Shown here one piece after another: positions 15,930 through 24,579 of a stretch of DNA of 64,000 bases. This DNA comes from Shinella lacus (GTDB lineage Bacteria; Pseudomonadota; Alphaproteobacteria; Rhizobiales; Rhizobiaceae). The notes beneath the pieces were generated by a model, which was not told the origin of the DNA, searched no databases, and saw nothing but the letters and a program-made list of their open reading frames with translations. The position numbers were made by a program, and so were the translations under genes. Where the stretch lies: contig NZ_WHSB02000003.1 of NCBI RefSeq assembly GCF_010994755.1, positions 248,001 to 312,000 on the forward strand. The letters are read 5' to 3'. The first letter of the stretch is position 1; each line of letters opens with the position of its first letter.

Positions 15930-17447
15930 ATGGTGAAGTATCCGGGCGGCGCGCTGCTGCCCACGTTGCATTTCGACCGCACGTCCCGCACGCCGATCAG
16001 CGCGCAGCTCTGTTCGGCGCTGCGCGAGATGATCCTGTCGGGCGAGCTGCCGCCGGGCGAACGCCTGCCCTCCAGCCGGACGCTGGCGAAGGACCACGCG
16101 GTCTCGCGCACCACGGCGATCAGCGTCTACGAGCAACTGGCCGCCGAAGGGCTGATCCGTTCCAGCATCGGCGCCGGGGCCTATGTCGCCGAGACGCTGC
16201 GCGACGGCCGGCCCGTCGCGCCGCCGGAAAGCAGACCGGACGAGATCCGCAGCCCGCCGCGCCTCGCGCAATTGAGCGCCGATGCCTCGGAACACTATTT
16301 CCCCCGTCTGGCGCATCCGGAAAACCCGCGGCCCTTCATCACCGGCATTCCGGCCTTCGACGAGTTTCCGATGGCGCTCTGGGCAAGCATGGTCACGCGC
16401 TACTGGCGCCAGCCGCGCAACCTGCTGCTGGGTTACCCGCCGCCGGAAGGGCTGATGGAACTGCGCCGGGCCGTGGCGATGCATCTGCGCGCCAATCGCG
16501 GCATTACCTGCGAGCCCGAACAGGTCTTCATCTTCAACGGCGCGCAGGATGCCTTCAATCGCATCGGCAACACGCTGCTCGACCCCGGCGACACGGTCTG
16601 GATCGAGAATCCCGGCGCGATCGGCGCACGCAACAGCCTGATTTCCTCGGGCGCCAAGCTCGTGCCGCTCAGCATCGACGAGGAGGGCATCAACGTGGCC
16701 GAGGGGCTGGAGGTCGCGCCGGATTTCCGCCTCGCCTTCGTGACGCCCGCCCACCAGCATCCGCTCGGCGTGACGATGAGCCTCCAGCGTCGCTTCGAGC
16801 TGTTGCGCGCGGCGGAACGCGCGGGGGCCTGGATCATCGAGGACGATTATGTCGGAGAATTCCACTATGCCGGCCATCCGCCGCCGACGCTGAAGAGCGT
16901 CGATACGTCCGGCCGCGTCATCTATGTCGGCAGTTTTTCGAAGACTCTGTTCGCCGCCCTTCGCCTCGGCTACGTGGTGGCGCCGCCCGAGCTGGTCGAT
17001 ATATTCTACCGGATCGCCGGGGCGACGTTGCAGGGCTCGGCCGCCAGCCTGCAATCGGTCGTCGCGAATTTCATCGAGTGCGGGCATTTTTCCAGCCACA
17101 TCCGGCGCATGCGCCGGGTCTATGCCGAACGGCTTCAGGCGCTGCTCGATGGTGCTGAAAAACACCTTGGCGGCATGCTGGAGGTCGCACCGACGGAAAC
17201 GGGTTTCCATACGGTCGGGCGCCTCGCGCCGGATTTCGACGAACTCGCCGTCGCCCGCCGCGCCGCCGAGCGCAACGTGCTCGTCTCGCCGATCAGCCGC
17301 TTTGCGATCACCCCGGTCAGCCAGCGCGGCCTGATCCTCGGCTTCAGCTCAGCCCCGCCGCGCATGATCGCAAGTGCTGCGGAAACCCTCGCGCTTACCC
17401 TCAAGGAGATGCGCAAGGAACAGGCGAAGGGCCGCCTGACCGCCTAG
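15930..17447 (+). CDS. MocR/PdxR-type regulator (GntR HTH + aminotransferase domain)
   Basis: 505 residues. The N-terminal ~75 residues are a GntR winged helix (LREMILSGELPPGERLPSSR, then VSRTTAISVYEQLAAEG). From about 120 a fold-type I aminotransferase domain follows, with the PLP lysine near residue 338 (GSFSKTLFA) and aspartate in IEDDY. It is divergent from the enolase/aldehyde dehydrogenase operon and converges with the GMC oxidoreductase gene by a 4-bp overlap. Start at 15930 is chosen for GGGAGTGGGGA just upstream and because GntR homology begins soon after. A PLP-reactive amine may be the effector. Confidence 0.88.
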   Translation: MVKYPGGALLPTLHFDRTSRTPISAQLCSALREMILSGELPPGERLPSSRTLAKDHAVSRTTAISVYEQLAAEGLIRSSIGAGAYVAETLRDGRPVAPPESRPDEIRSPPRLAQLSADASEHYFPRLAHPENPRPFITGIPAFDEFPMALWASMVTRYWRQPRNLLLGYPPPEGLMELRRAVAMHLRANRGITCEPEQVFIFNGAQDAFNRIGNTLLDPGDTVWIENPGAIGARNSLISSGAKLVPLSIDEEGINVAEGLEVAPDFRLAFVTPAHQHPLGVTMSLQRRFELLRAAERAGAWIIEDDYVGEFHYAGHPPPTLKSVDTSGRVIYVGSFSKTLFAALRLGYVVAPPELVDIFYRIAGATLQGSAASLQSVVANFIECGHFSSHIRRMRRVYAERLQALLDGAEKHLGGMLEVAPTETGFHTVGRLAPDFDELAVARRAAERNVLVSPISRFAITPVSQRGLILGFSSAPPRMIASAAETLALTLKEMRKEQAKGRLTA

Positions 17448-19060
17448 CGGGCGGCTGCCAGGATGAGGTCTGCGCCCTTTTCGCCGACCATGATCGTCGG
17501 TGCATTGATGTTGCCGGCGGTAATGCGCGGGAAGATCGAGGCATCGACGACACGCAGCCCATCGACACCATGCACCCGCAGACGCGGGTCGACCACCGAT
17601 GTCGCCGGCTCCGGCCCCATGGCGCAGGTGCCGCAGGGATGGAACACCGAGCCGGAGCGCTGGCGGATGTCCGCGACAAGATCCTCGTCGCTGGTGATGT
17701 CGGCGCCGGGCTTGATCTCGTGCTTGATAATCTCGCGCATCGGCCCGGTTCCAGCCAGCCGCCGCAGGAAATGCGCGGCTTCCAGCAGTTCCTGCACGTC
17801 CTCGTCCGTCGAGAGATAGTTCGGCCGGATTTCCGGTGCTGCGAAGGGATCGGCGGAGCGGATAGCGAGTGCGCCGCGGCTGGTCGGGTGGCAATTGGAG
17901 ACGCCGACGAGAAAGCCGGAGAACGGGTCCGGGCTCATCAGCGCGCGCCGGCCGGGGATCGCCCGCGTATAGCTGACGGGCGAGAAATAGAGCTGCATGT
18001 TCGGCCGCGTGCGTTCCGGGCTGGTGCGGAAGAAGCCGCCGCCCTGGTTGACGCTGAGCGACAGGGGGCCGCTCCTCGTCAGCACGTAACGCAGCCCCAC
18101 CGCCAGCCGGCCCCACCACGGCCGCAGCACGTCATTCAGCGTCGGCCGCTGGCTCGCATAGAGATGGTCGAAGCCAATATGGTCCTGAAGGTTGCGCCCC
18201 ACCTGGTCCGCCGCATGCACGACCTCGATGCCGTGGCGCTTGAGCATCGCCGGCTCGCCGATGCCGGAAAGCTGGAGGATCTGCGGCGTGTTGACGGCGC
18301 CGGCGGAGAGGATCACCTCGCGGCGCGCACGGATCTGGCGGATTTCGTTGCCCCGCCGGTATTCGACGCCCTTCGCGCGGCGACCCTCGAACAGCACATG
18401 CGTGACATGCGCGGCCTTGATCACATGCAGGTTCTCCCGGTCGCAGGCGGGCGCCAGATAGGCCGTCGCGGTCGAGCAACGAAAACCGTTGCGCGTGGTG
18501 ATCTGGTAGATGCCGATGCCTTCCTGCGTCGCGCCGTTGAAATCCGGATTGCGCGCCAGCCCGGCCTCGATGCCGCCGGCGAGGTAGTTTTCACAAAGCG
18601 GATGCACGACCTTTTCGATGTTGGTGACCGTCACCGGTCCGCCCGCGCCGCGCCAGGAATCGGCACCGGCGACATTGTCTTCCATGCGCTTGAAGACGGG
18701 CAGCACGTCGTCATAGCCCCAGCCCGGATTGCCGAGCGCCCGCCATCCGTCAAAATCCTGCGCCTGGCCGCGAATGAAGACCATGGCATTGATCGAGCTA
18801 GACCCGCCGAGCACCTTTCCGCGCGGCCAGTAGCTCTGCCGGTCGGCGATGCCGGGTACCGGTTCGGTCAGGTACTTCCAGTTCAATGTGTTGTGGTAGA
18901 AGGCCTTGCCGTAGCCGATCGGCATGCGCACCCAGAAATTCAGATCGCTGCCGCCGGCCTCCAGCAGGGCCACGCGGTATTTGCCGTTTTCCGAAAGCCG
19001 GTTCGCCAGCACGCAGCCCGCCGATCCCGCGCCGACGATCACGTAGTCGAAGTCTTCCAT
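17444..19060 (-). CDS. GMC-family FAD oxidoreductase (choline dehydrogenase-like)
   Basis: 538 residues. The FAD-binding start [18 protein letters not shown], the [18 protein letters not shown] signature, the second GMC block ([15 protein letters not shown]) and the active-site His in [10 protein letters not shown] are intact. It should oxidise a primary alcohol to an aldehyde, using FAD and passing electrons to the respiratory chain or oxygen. No signal peptide, so cytosolic or membrane-peripheral. Position beside the aldehyde dehydrogenase and the MocR regulator suggests alcohol to aldehyde to acid in one route; the BetA label would be unsafe. Confidence 0.88.
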   Translation of the reverse strand: MEDFDYVIVGAGSAGCVLANRLSENGKYRVALLEAGGSDLNFWVRMPIGYGKAFYHNTLNWKYLTEPVPGIADRQSYWPRGKVLGGSSSINAMVFIRGQAQDFDGWRALGNPGWGYDDVLPVFKRMEDNVAGADSWRGAGGPVTVTNIEKVVHPLCENYLAGGIEAGLARNPDFNGATQEGIGIYQITTRNGFRCSTATAYLAPACDRENLHVIKAAHVTHVLFEGRRAKGVEYRRGNEIRQIRARREVILSAGAVNTPQILQLSGIGEPAMLKRHGIEVVHAADQVGRNLQDHIGFDHLYASQRPTLNDVLRPWWGRLAVGLRYVLTRSGPLSLSVNQGGGFFRTSPERTRPNMQLYFSPVSYTRAIPGRRALMSPDPFSGFLVGVSNCHPTSRGALAIRSADPFAAPEIRPNYLSTDEDVQELLEAAHFLRRLAGTGPMREIIKHEIKPGADITSDEDLVADIRQRSGSVFHPCGTCAMGPEPATSVVDPRLRVHGVDGLRVVDASIFPRITAGNINAPTIMVGEKGADLILAAAR

Positions 19061-19183
19061 GTCCCTGCCAGGTCTCCCGCCATGCGATGTCCAAGCCTAT
19101 TGCTATATCGGAATTGGCCTTTGCGTCAGCGTCCATTGCGAAAGGTTCAGGATACCAGTCCGGGCGCGCCAGGAAGCTTTTCT

Positions 19184-19198
19184 TGACATATAATGTCA
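19184..19198. promoter_or_regulatory. palindrome/-10-like element in the GMC/fusion divergent region
   Basis: TGACATATAATGTCA has perfect 6-bp arms (TGACAT/ATGTCA) and contains a perfect TATAAT; TTGACA overlaps its left edge. It lies 65 bp before the fusion gene and 124 bp before the GMC gene. It may be an operator over a promoter, but which gene it serves cannot be told. The remainder of 19061-19262 shows nothing else clear. Confidence 0.4.
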
Positions 19199-19262
19199 TG
19201 TTAAATTAAGCGCGTGCCGAGACGGTCGCGGACGGCCGTTCCATGTTCAAGGCGTTCTGGCG

Positions 19263-21845
19263 ATGTCGCTGTCCTTCATTCCCGAATTTACGGCGCGGGG
19301 CGACCGGCCGGCCCTCGTTTTTCCCGGTCATCGCATCGTTACCTATGCGGAACTCGCCCGGCGCATTTCGCGCCGCGCCGCTCTGTTCGGCAACGGCCGC
19401 CGGCTCGTGGCGATCGAGGCGGGCACCTGCGAACACGCCATCGTCTCCTATCTTGCAGCCCTTGCCGCCGGCCATGCCGTGGCCCTGCTGCCGCCCGGCC
19501 AGCCGGCGCTCACCGAGCGTTTCTGCGAGGATTTCCGGCCCGAAACCGTTTGCCGCTTCGTCGGTGAGCGCTGGCGCACGGATGCGGACATCCACCTCGC
19601 ACCCGAACCGCTCCACCCGGACCTCGCCCTGCTGCTCTCGACCTCGGGCTCCACGGGCGTCAGCAAGAGCGTCCGGCTCTCCGCCAACGCTTTGGAAGCA
19701 AACGCCCGGTCGATCGCCAGCTATCTGGAGCTTTCCGAGGCCGACCGGGGCCTGCTGCTGCTGCCGCTGCATTACTCCTACGGGCTCTCGGTCCTGAACT
19801 CCCATCTCGCCGTCGGCGCCAGCCTGTTCGTGCCGCGCCATTCGGTGCTGGAGGATGGTTTTGCCGAAGACCTCGCGGCGCACGGCGTCACCAATATTGC
19901 CGGCGTGCCCTTCAGCTACGACCTCTTCGAGCGCATAGGGCTGCGGGCGCACGCCCTGCCGGCGCTGCGCTTCATGACCGTCGCGGGCGGGCGGCTCTCC
20001 CCCGATCTCGTCACCCGCTATCGTCGGCACATGGAAGACCGCGGCGGTCGGTTCTTCGTCATGTACGGCCAGACGGAAGCGACCGCCCGCATCGCCTACA
20101 TGCCGCCTGAGCGCCTTGCCGGGCAGGAGGATTGCATCGGCGTCGCCATCCCGGGCGGCCGGCTCTCGCTGATCGGCGAAGATGGCGCGGAGATCGTCGG
20201 GGCGGGCGTTTCCGGCGAGCTGGTCTATTCCGGCCCGAACGTCATGATGGGCTACGCGACCGGCCGGGACGATCTTTCGCGCGGTGCGGATATGGACGAC
20301 CTCAGGACCGGCGATCTTGCCGAGCGCACCCACGACGGCGTCTTTCGCATCGTCGGGCGCCTCAAGCGGCTGTCGAAGATCGCCGGCCTTCGCATCGCCC
20401 ATGACGCGATCGAACAGGCACTCGCGCGCGATGGCCTGGACGTCGTCGTCACCGGCACGGACAGCCGGCTCACCGCCTTCTTTACCGGCACAGCGCGGGA
20501 GGAGGAGGTTCGGGCGAAGCTCGCGGCGGCAAGCGGGCTGACGCTGCTGCATGTGGCGACCCGGCGCATCCCCGCATTGCCGCGCACGGCCAACGGCAAG
20601 CTCGATTATGCCGCACTCGCCGCCCTGCCGCCGCATGAGGACCCCGCATCCGGCGGCGTGCGCGAAGCCTTCCGGCGCGCCTTCTTCCCGAAAGCCATCA
20701 CCGGCACGGACAGTTTCACCACCCTCGGCGGCGATTCGCTGCGCTTCGTCGAACTTTCGATCGGGCTGGAGCGCGCGCTGGGCGCCCTGCCGGAGGGCTG
20801 GGAGCGAATGACGGTCGAAGCGCTGGCCGCCCGCGAGCCGCAGAAGGCCGCCATGCCGCGCGTCGGCATCGATATTCCACTCCGCGTCGCCGCCATCCTG
20901 CTGGTGGTGCTGCACCATGAGATGCTCTGGCCGATCCCCGGCGGGTCGGCGCTGATGCTGGTTCTGGTCGGCGTTTCCCTGGCGCGCTTCCAGCCCGGCA
21001 ATTTTGCGATTGGCGACTGGAAGGCGATGCTCAGGCCGCTGATGACGGTGCTGGTGCCCTATGCCGGCGTTCTGGCCGGCTATGCGGCGGCCTGGGGACA
21101 GGTGCCCTGGGCCTCGGTGTTCCTCGTCGGCAATTTCGGCTTCGCCGACCCGGAAAGCCACACGATGCTGCCCTATCTCTACTGGTTCGTGGAACTGTTC
21201 ACGCAGATCCTGCTGATCTTCACCGGGCTCGCCTTCCTGCCGCGGGCGCGCGCCGCCGTGGCGCAAAATCCGTTCGCGGCGGGGCTTTGCGCGCTGGCCA
21301 TCGCGCTTGCCGCACGTTTCATCGCACCGTTCTTCGTCGATATCGGCAACCGGCAGATTTTTACGCTCTACTGGAACCTGTATCTCGTCGCACTCGGCTG
21401 GTGCGCCTTCCACGCGCCGGGGCCGCGCAGCAAGGCCTTGCTCGTCGGGCTGGCGGCGGTGCTGTTCTTCATCCTCGGTTTCGTCGATGGCGTGTGGATC
21501 GGCACGGCGATCAAGTATCTCATCGTCTTTGCCGGCTTCGTCGCGCTCGTCTATGTGCCGGCGGTGCCCATGCCGCGCTGGCTGTTCCTCCAGCTGATGC
21601 CGGTGGCGGCAGCCAGCTACCACATCTACCTGTTCCACCGGCTGGTGCCCGACGTGATGATGGTGCCGCTGCACGGCACCGGCATCGCGCCCGCTCTCTT
21701 CCACATCACGGCGATTGCCGGCGGGCTGGCGCTCGGCATGGCGGTCTGGTTCGTCCAGCGCACCGCCATCCGCCGGCTTGCGGCATGGCGCTTTGAGGCG
21801 CCGTCGGCCTCCATCCTGACGGCGGTCAGGTCGCCGCGGCCATGA
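19263..21845 (+). CDS. adenylation - carrier protein - membrane acyltransferase fusion
   Basis: 860 residues in three parts. Residues 1-455 are an ANL adenylation domain: LSTSGSTGVSKSV (about 125-137), YGQTEA (268-273), DLRTGD (346-351), and the core lysine K447 in PRTANGKLDY. Residues about 464-525 are a carrier-protein domain with the phosphopantetheine serine S492 in LGGDSLRF. From about 533 a polytopic region starts RVAAILLVVLHHE, the entry motif of acyltransferase-3 proteins, with about ten spans and a late SYHIYLFHR helix. The plain reading is that one protein activates a carboxylic acid, tethers it, and passes it to a membrane acyltransferase for O-acylation of a surface or lipid-linked acceptor, like DltA-DltC-DltB in one chain. 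The weak ribosome site (AAGGCG) leaves the start slightly uncertain. It converges with the NadE-like gene by 20 bp. Confidence 0.82.
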   Translation: MSLSFIPEFTARGDRPALVFPGHRIVTYAELARRISRRAALFGNGRRLVAIEAGTCEHAIVSYLAALAAGHAVALLPPGQPALTERFCEDFRPETVCRFVGERWRTDADIHLAPEPLHPDLALLLSTSGSTGVSKSVRLSANALEANARSIASYLELSEADRGLLLLPLHYSYGLSVLNSHLAVGASLFVPRHSVLEDGFAEDLAAHGVTNIAGVPFSYDLFERIGLRAHALPALRFMTVAGGRLSPDLVTRYRRHMEDRGGRFFVMYGQTEATARIAYMPPERLAGQEDCIGVAIPGGRLSLIGEDGAEIVGAGVSGELVYSGPNVMMGYATGRDDLSRGADMDDLRTGDLAERTHDGVFRIVGRLKRLSKIAGLRIAHDAIEQALARDGLDVVVTGTDSRLTAFFTGTAREEEVRAKLAAASGLTLLHVATRRIPALPRTANGKLDYAALAALPPHEDPASGGVREAFRRAFFPKAITGTDSFTTLGGDSLRFVELSIGLERALGALPEGWERMTVEALAAREPQKAAMPRVGIDIPLRVAAILLVVLHHEMLWPIPGGSALMLVLVGVSLARFQPGNFAIGDWKAMLRPLMTVLVPYAGVLAGYAAAWGQVPWASVFLVGNFGFADPESHTMLPYLYWFVELFTQILLIFTGLAFLPRARAAVAQNPFAAGLCALAIALAARFIAPFFVDIGNRQIFTLYWNLYLVALGWCAFHAPGPRSKALLVGLAAVLFFILGFVDGVWIGTAIKYLIVFAGFVALVYVPAVPMPRWLFLQLMPVAAASYHIYLFHRLVPDVMMVPLHGTGIAPALFHITAIAGGLALGMAVWFVQRTAIRRLAAWRFEAPSASILTAVRSPRP

Positions 21846-22800
21846 CGAGCGGGGCTGCGTGCAGGTAGCGGGCAACCTTGCGCTTGGCGGCGATATCCGC
21901 CCAGACCAGCTCGACCTCGGCTTCCTTGAGGCCCGTTGCCGCGGCGATCTCTGATGGCGGCAGGGCGTTTTCCACGCCGTAGAGGCAGACGTCCATCTTG
22001 TCGTAGGGCAGCGCGAAGTAGAACTCTTCCTGCGTCTGCGGCAGCGAATAGGTGTCGGTCGTCGGCGGGCGGGAGAGGATTTCGGCCGGCACGCCGAGAT
22101 GGGCGGCGAGCTGGTAGACCTGTGATTTGTAGAGATGGGCGATCGGCTTGATATCGGCCGCGCCGTCGCCGTTCTTGACGAAGAAACCCTGGTCGTATTC
22201 CAGCCGGTTCGGCGTGCCGAGCACGGCGAAGTTCAGCCGGTCGGCGTGGTAATATTCGAGCTGCTTGCGGGTACGCTGCTTCATGTTCGTCGCCGCGACG
22301 ATGCCGAGATACGCGCTTGCCGAAAGTCGCACCTTGCGCATCTCGCCCTCCGGCGAGCGCACGACGAGCGAGGAGATATTGTAGCCGCCCGTCGTCATCG
22401 TGCTGTCGAAGACGATCTTGGAGGCCCAGCCGGTTCCATATTCCGGCACGGCCTCGCGGATGAAGGCGTCGCGCCGCTCATAGCAGCCCATGGCGGCGAG
22501 CGACGGGCCGATATCCTCCAGAATGCTGTCGATGCCGAATGTTTCCGCCACGCTGCGCCCCAGCCGCAGGCTTTCCGGGTCGGAATCGTTTTCCGGCATG
22601 AAGAGGGCGAAGACGTTTTTCGCGCCGAGTGCGCGCACGGCAAGGGCCGCGCAGAGGCTGGAATCGATGCCGCCGGAAAGGCCGAGCACCAGTCCGCGTT
22701 TGCGTAAGTCGAGGCGCAGCCGCTCGCGCATCCAGCCGGTGATGCGCTCCACCTCGGCGGCGGGATCAAGCACGAGCGGGGCGAAGGAGGGGACGGTCAT
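21826..22800 (-). CDS. NadE-like NH3-dependent amide synthetase
   Basis: 324 residues. The ATP pyrophosphatase loop LGLSGGIDSSLCAALA, the NRLEYDQGFFVKNGDGAADIKPIAHLYK block and SRPPTTD match NAD+ synthetase. There is no glutaminase (nitrilase-like) domain, so it would use free ammonia. It is the last gene of an operon with an AsnB amidotransferase, a carrier protein and an acyl ligase (its ATG overlaps the ligase stop by 4 bp). It may therefore be a pathway amide synthetase rather than the housekeeping NadE, though NAD synthesis cannot be excluded. Confidence 0.8.
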   Translation of the reverse strand: MTVPSFAPLVLDPAAEVERITGWMRERLRLDLRKRGLVLGLSGGIDSSLCAALAVRALGAKNVFALFMPENDSDPESLRLGRSVAETFGIDSILEDIGPSLAAMGCYERRDAFIREAVPEYGTGWASKIVFDSTMTTGGYNISSLVVRSPEGEMRKVRLSASAYLGIVAATNMKQRTRKQLEYYHADRLNFAVLGTPNRLEYDQGFFVKNGDGAADIKPIAHLYKSQVYQLAAHLGVPAEILSRPPTTDTYSLPQTQEEFYFALPYDKMDVCLYGVENALPPSEIAAATGLKEAEVELVWADIAAKRKVARYLHAAPLVMAAAT

Positions 22801-24308
22801 GCGGTCGATCCTGTCGTGTTGGCGGCGAGCCGGCGGCTTGCCTTGCCGGTGTCGGTTCTGGGCAGGGTGTCGCGGAATTCGACGGTCTTCGGGACCATGT
22901 GGTCTTCGAGGTTCTGGGCGCAGAAGCGCAGGACTTCGCGCTCGGTGAGCGCCGCATCGGAGGCGACGATGATCGCCTTCACGGCCTGCCCGAGCACCTC
23001 GTGCGGAACGCCGACGACCAGTGCCTCGGCGATGCCGGGCATGCGGCACAGCACGTCCTCCACCGCCTGCGGCGCGACCTTCTCGCCGCGTGACTTGATG
23101 ATGTCGTCCGTGCGCGCGACGAAGGTGAGGTAGCCGTCAGCATCCGCGGTGAAGAGGTCGCCGGTGTGGAGGCGCAGCGCGCCGGTCCGCGGATCCGGCC
23201 GGAGCGCGCGGCGGGTCGCGGCCTCGTTCTGCCAGTAGCCGCGCATGACATGCGGCCCGCTGATCACCAGCTCGCCAACGGTCCCGGGCGCCACCGGCTC
23301 GGCCGCTGCGTCGACGACTTCGGCGCGTGTGCCCGGTATGGCGATGCCGACCGATCCGCGCCGGGCGTCGATTTCCGCCGGCGGCAGGAAGGTGGCGCGG
23401 GTACATTCGGTCTGGCCGTACATGCAATAGAGCGAGACGTGCGGCAGCAAGGCCCGCAGCCCGTCGAGATGGGCGAGCGGCAGCGGGGCCGCGGCGCTCG
23501 TCACGTAGTGCAGGCTGGCGAAGAGGGAGGGATCGAGATCGCGGGCCTGCAGCATCATCGCGGCCATCGCCGGCACGAGCGGAAAGCCGGTGACGCGTTC
23601 GTCGCGGATGCGCTCGAAAATGGCTTGCGGAAAGGCAAAGGATTTTTCGATGACCAGCGTCGCACCGGTGAGCATGGCGGTGACGAGCTGGTTGAGCCCG
23701 TAGCCGAACGACATCGGCAGCACGACGACGATGGTGTCGGAGGCATCGTTTTCGAGATAGGCGGTGATGGAGCGGGCCGCGGCGTCGATGTTGTCGTGGG
23801 CGAGCATCACGCCCTTGGGTTCGCCGGTCGAGCCGGAGGTGTAGATCAGCGCGGCGAGATCGGTATCCGGCAAATTTTCGGAGGCGAACGGGAGGGCCTC
23901 AACCCCAGCATCGAAACTGCCGGCGTCGCCAGTTACGAGGCGGGGCAGGGAGGCAAGTTCGGCAACCTCCTTGACGCGTGCTTCGAGCCGGCCTTCCACG
24001 ATCGCCAGTGTAGGGCGGCAATCGCGTGCGATCTGCGAAAGCCGCACAGTCTTGGTCGCCGGATTGACCGGGCAGATGACCGCACCGGCAATCCAGGTCG
24101 CGAAGACGGCCACGGCGGCCTGCCAGCCGTTGTCGAGCAGGATGAGCACGCGGTCGCCCCGCCCGACGCCTCGGCTGCGCAGCGTCGTCGCCATGCGGCT
24201 CGCAAGATCGAGGAACCGGTCGTAGCTAAGGCGCATGTCCCCCGCGACGATTGCCGTCTTGGCGCCGTCCCGGCTGGTACTGTCCTCAAGATATTGCTCG
24301 ATCCGCAT
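22797..24308 (-). CDS. AMP-forming acyl ligase
   Basis: 503 residues, a standalone ANL enzyme: LIYTSGSTGEPKGVML (about 165-180), YGQTEC, LHTGDLF, RTDDIIKSRGEKVAPQAVE and the C-terminal PRTDTGKASRR with the catalytic lysine. It likely activates a carboxylic acid and loads it onto the small carrier protein encoded 14 bp upstream. Ligases of this type with a free carrier protein and an AsnB amidotransferase also occur in exosortase-A (XrtA) linked sets, but no exosortase is seen here. Confidence 0.88.
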   Translation of the reverse strand: MRIEQYLEDSTSRDGAKTAIVAGDMRLSYDRFLDLASRMATTLRSRGVGRGDRVLILLDNGWQAAVAVFATWIAGAVICPVNPATKTVRLSQIARDCRPTLAIVEGRLEARVKEVAELASLPRLVTGDAGSFDAGVEALPFASENLPDTDLAALIYTSGSTGEPKGVMLAHDNIDAAARSITAYLENDASDTIVVVLPMSFGYGLNQLVTAMLTGATLVIEKSFAFPQAIFERIRDERVTGFPLVPAMAAMMLQARDLDPSLFASLHYVTSAAAPLPLAHLDGLRALLPHVSLYCMYGQTECTRATFLPPAEIDARRGSVGIAIPGTRAEVVDAAAEPVAPGTVGELVISGPHVMRGYWQNEAATRRALRPDPRTGALRLHTGDLFTADADGYLTFVARTDDIIKSRGEKVAPQAVEDVLCRMPGIAEALVVGVPHEVLGQAVKAIIVASDAALTEREVLRFCAQNLEDHMVPKTVEFRDTLPRTDTGKASRRLAANTTGSTA

Positions 24309-24322
24309 GGCCGTTTCCGCCG

Positions 24323-24577
24323 TCAGGCCGCCTGTTTGCGGGCGATGAAGCCGGCTATGCGTTCGATCGTGTCGAGATTGGCCGGCACGATATCGGCATC
24401 GGCGACTGTGATGGCAAACCGCTCCTCCAGGAAGCCGACGAGTTCGAGGATGCCGGTCGAATCGATCAGGTCGTTGTCGATCAGCGACAGGTCGGCGGGC
24501 AGCGGATGGCTGGTGTCGCCGAACAGGAAATTATCCACGATGAAGGTGCGGATGGCGTCTCTGGTCTCGTCGGACAT
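24323..24577 (-). CDS. acyl carrier protein
   Basis: 84 residues, acidic and helical. The phosphopantetheine attachment serine is Ser40 in LIDSTGILEL, an ACP/PCP helix-II motif with Ser-Thr instead of the common Ser-Leu/Met. Only 2 bp separate it from the asparagine-synthase gene upstream. It is probably a dedicated carrier for the ligase at 22797-24308, not the fatty-acid ACP. Confidence 0.88.
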   Translation of the reverse strand: MSDETRDAIRTFIVDNFLFGDTSHPLPADLSLIDNDLIDSTGILELVGFLEERFAITVADADIVPANLDTIERIAGFIARKQAA

Positions 24578-24579
24578 TT

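Noticed and set aside
14324-17158. 944-codon plus-strand ORF
   Set aside because: It spans antisense of the aldehyde dehydrogenase and enolase genes and an out-of-frame part of the MocR gene, all with intact family motifs; the ORF has none.
19131-19140. Single GTCCATTGCG before the GMC gene as a third MocR box
   Set aside because: Only one imperfect core is present and no partner lies 21 bp away, so the GMC gene's place in the MocR regulon rests on location only.
19206-21875. 889-codon minus-strand ORF
   Set aside because: Antisense shadow of the adenylation/acyltransferase fusion; Arg/Gln/Glu-rich composition typical of GC-rich shadows.
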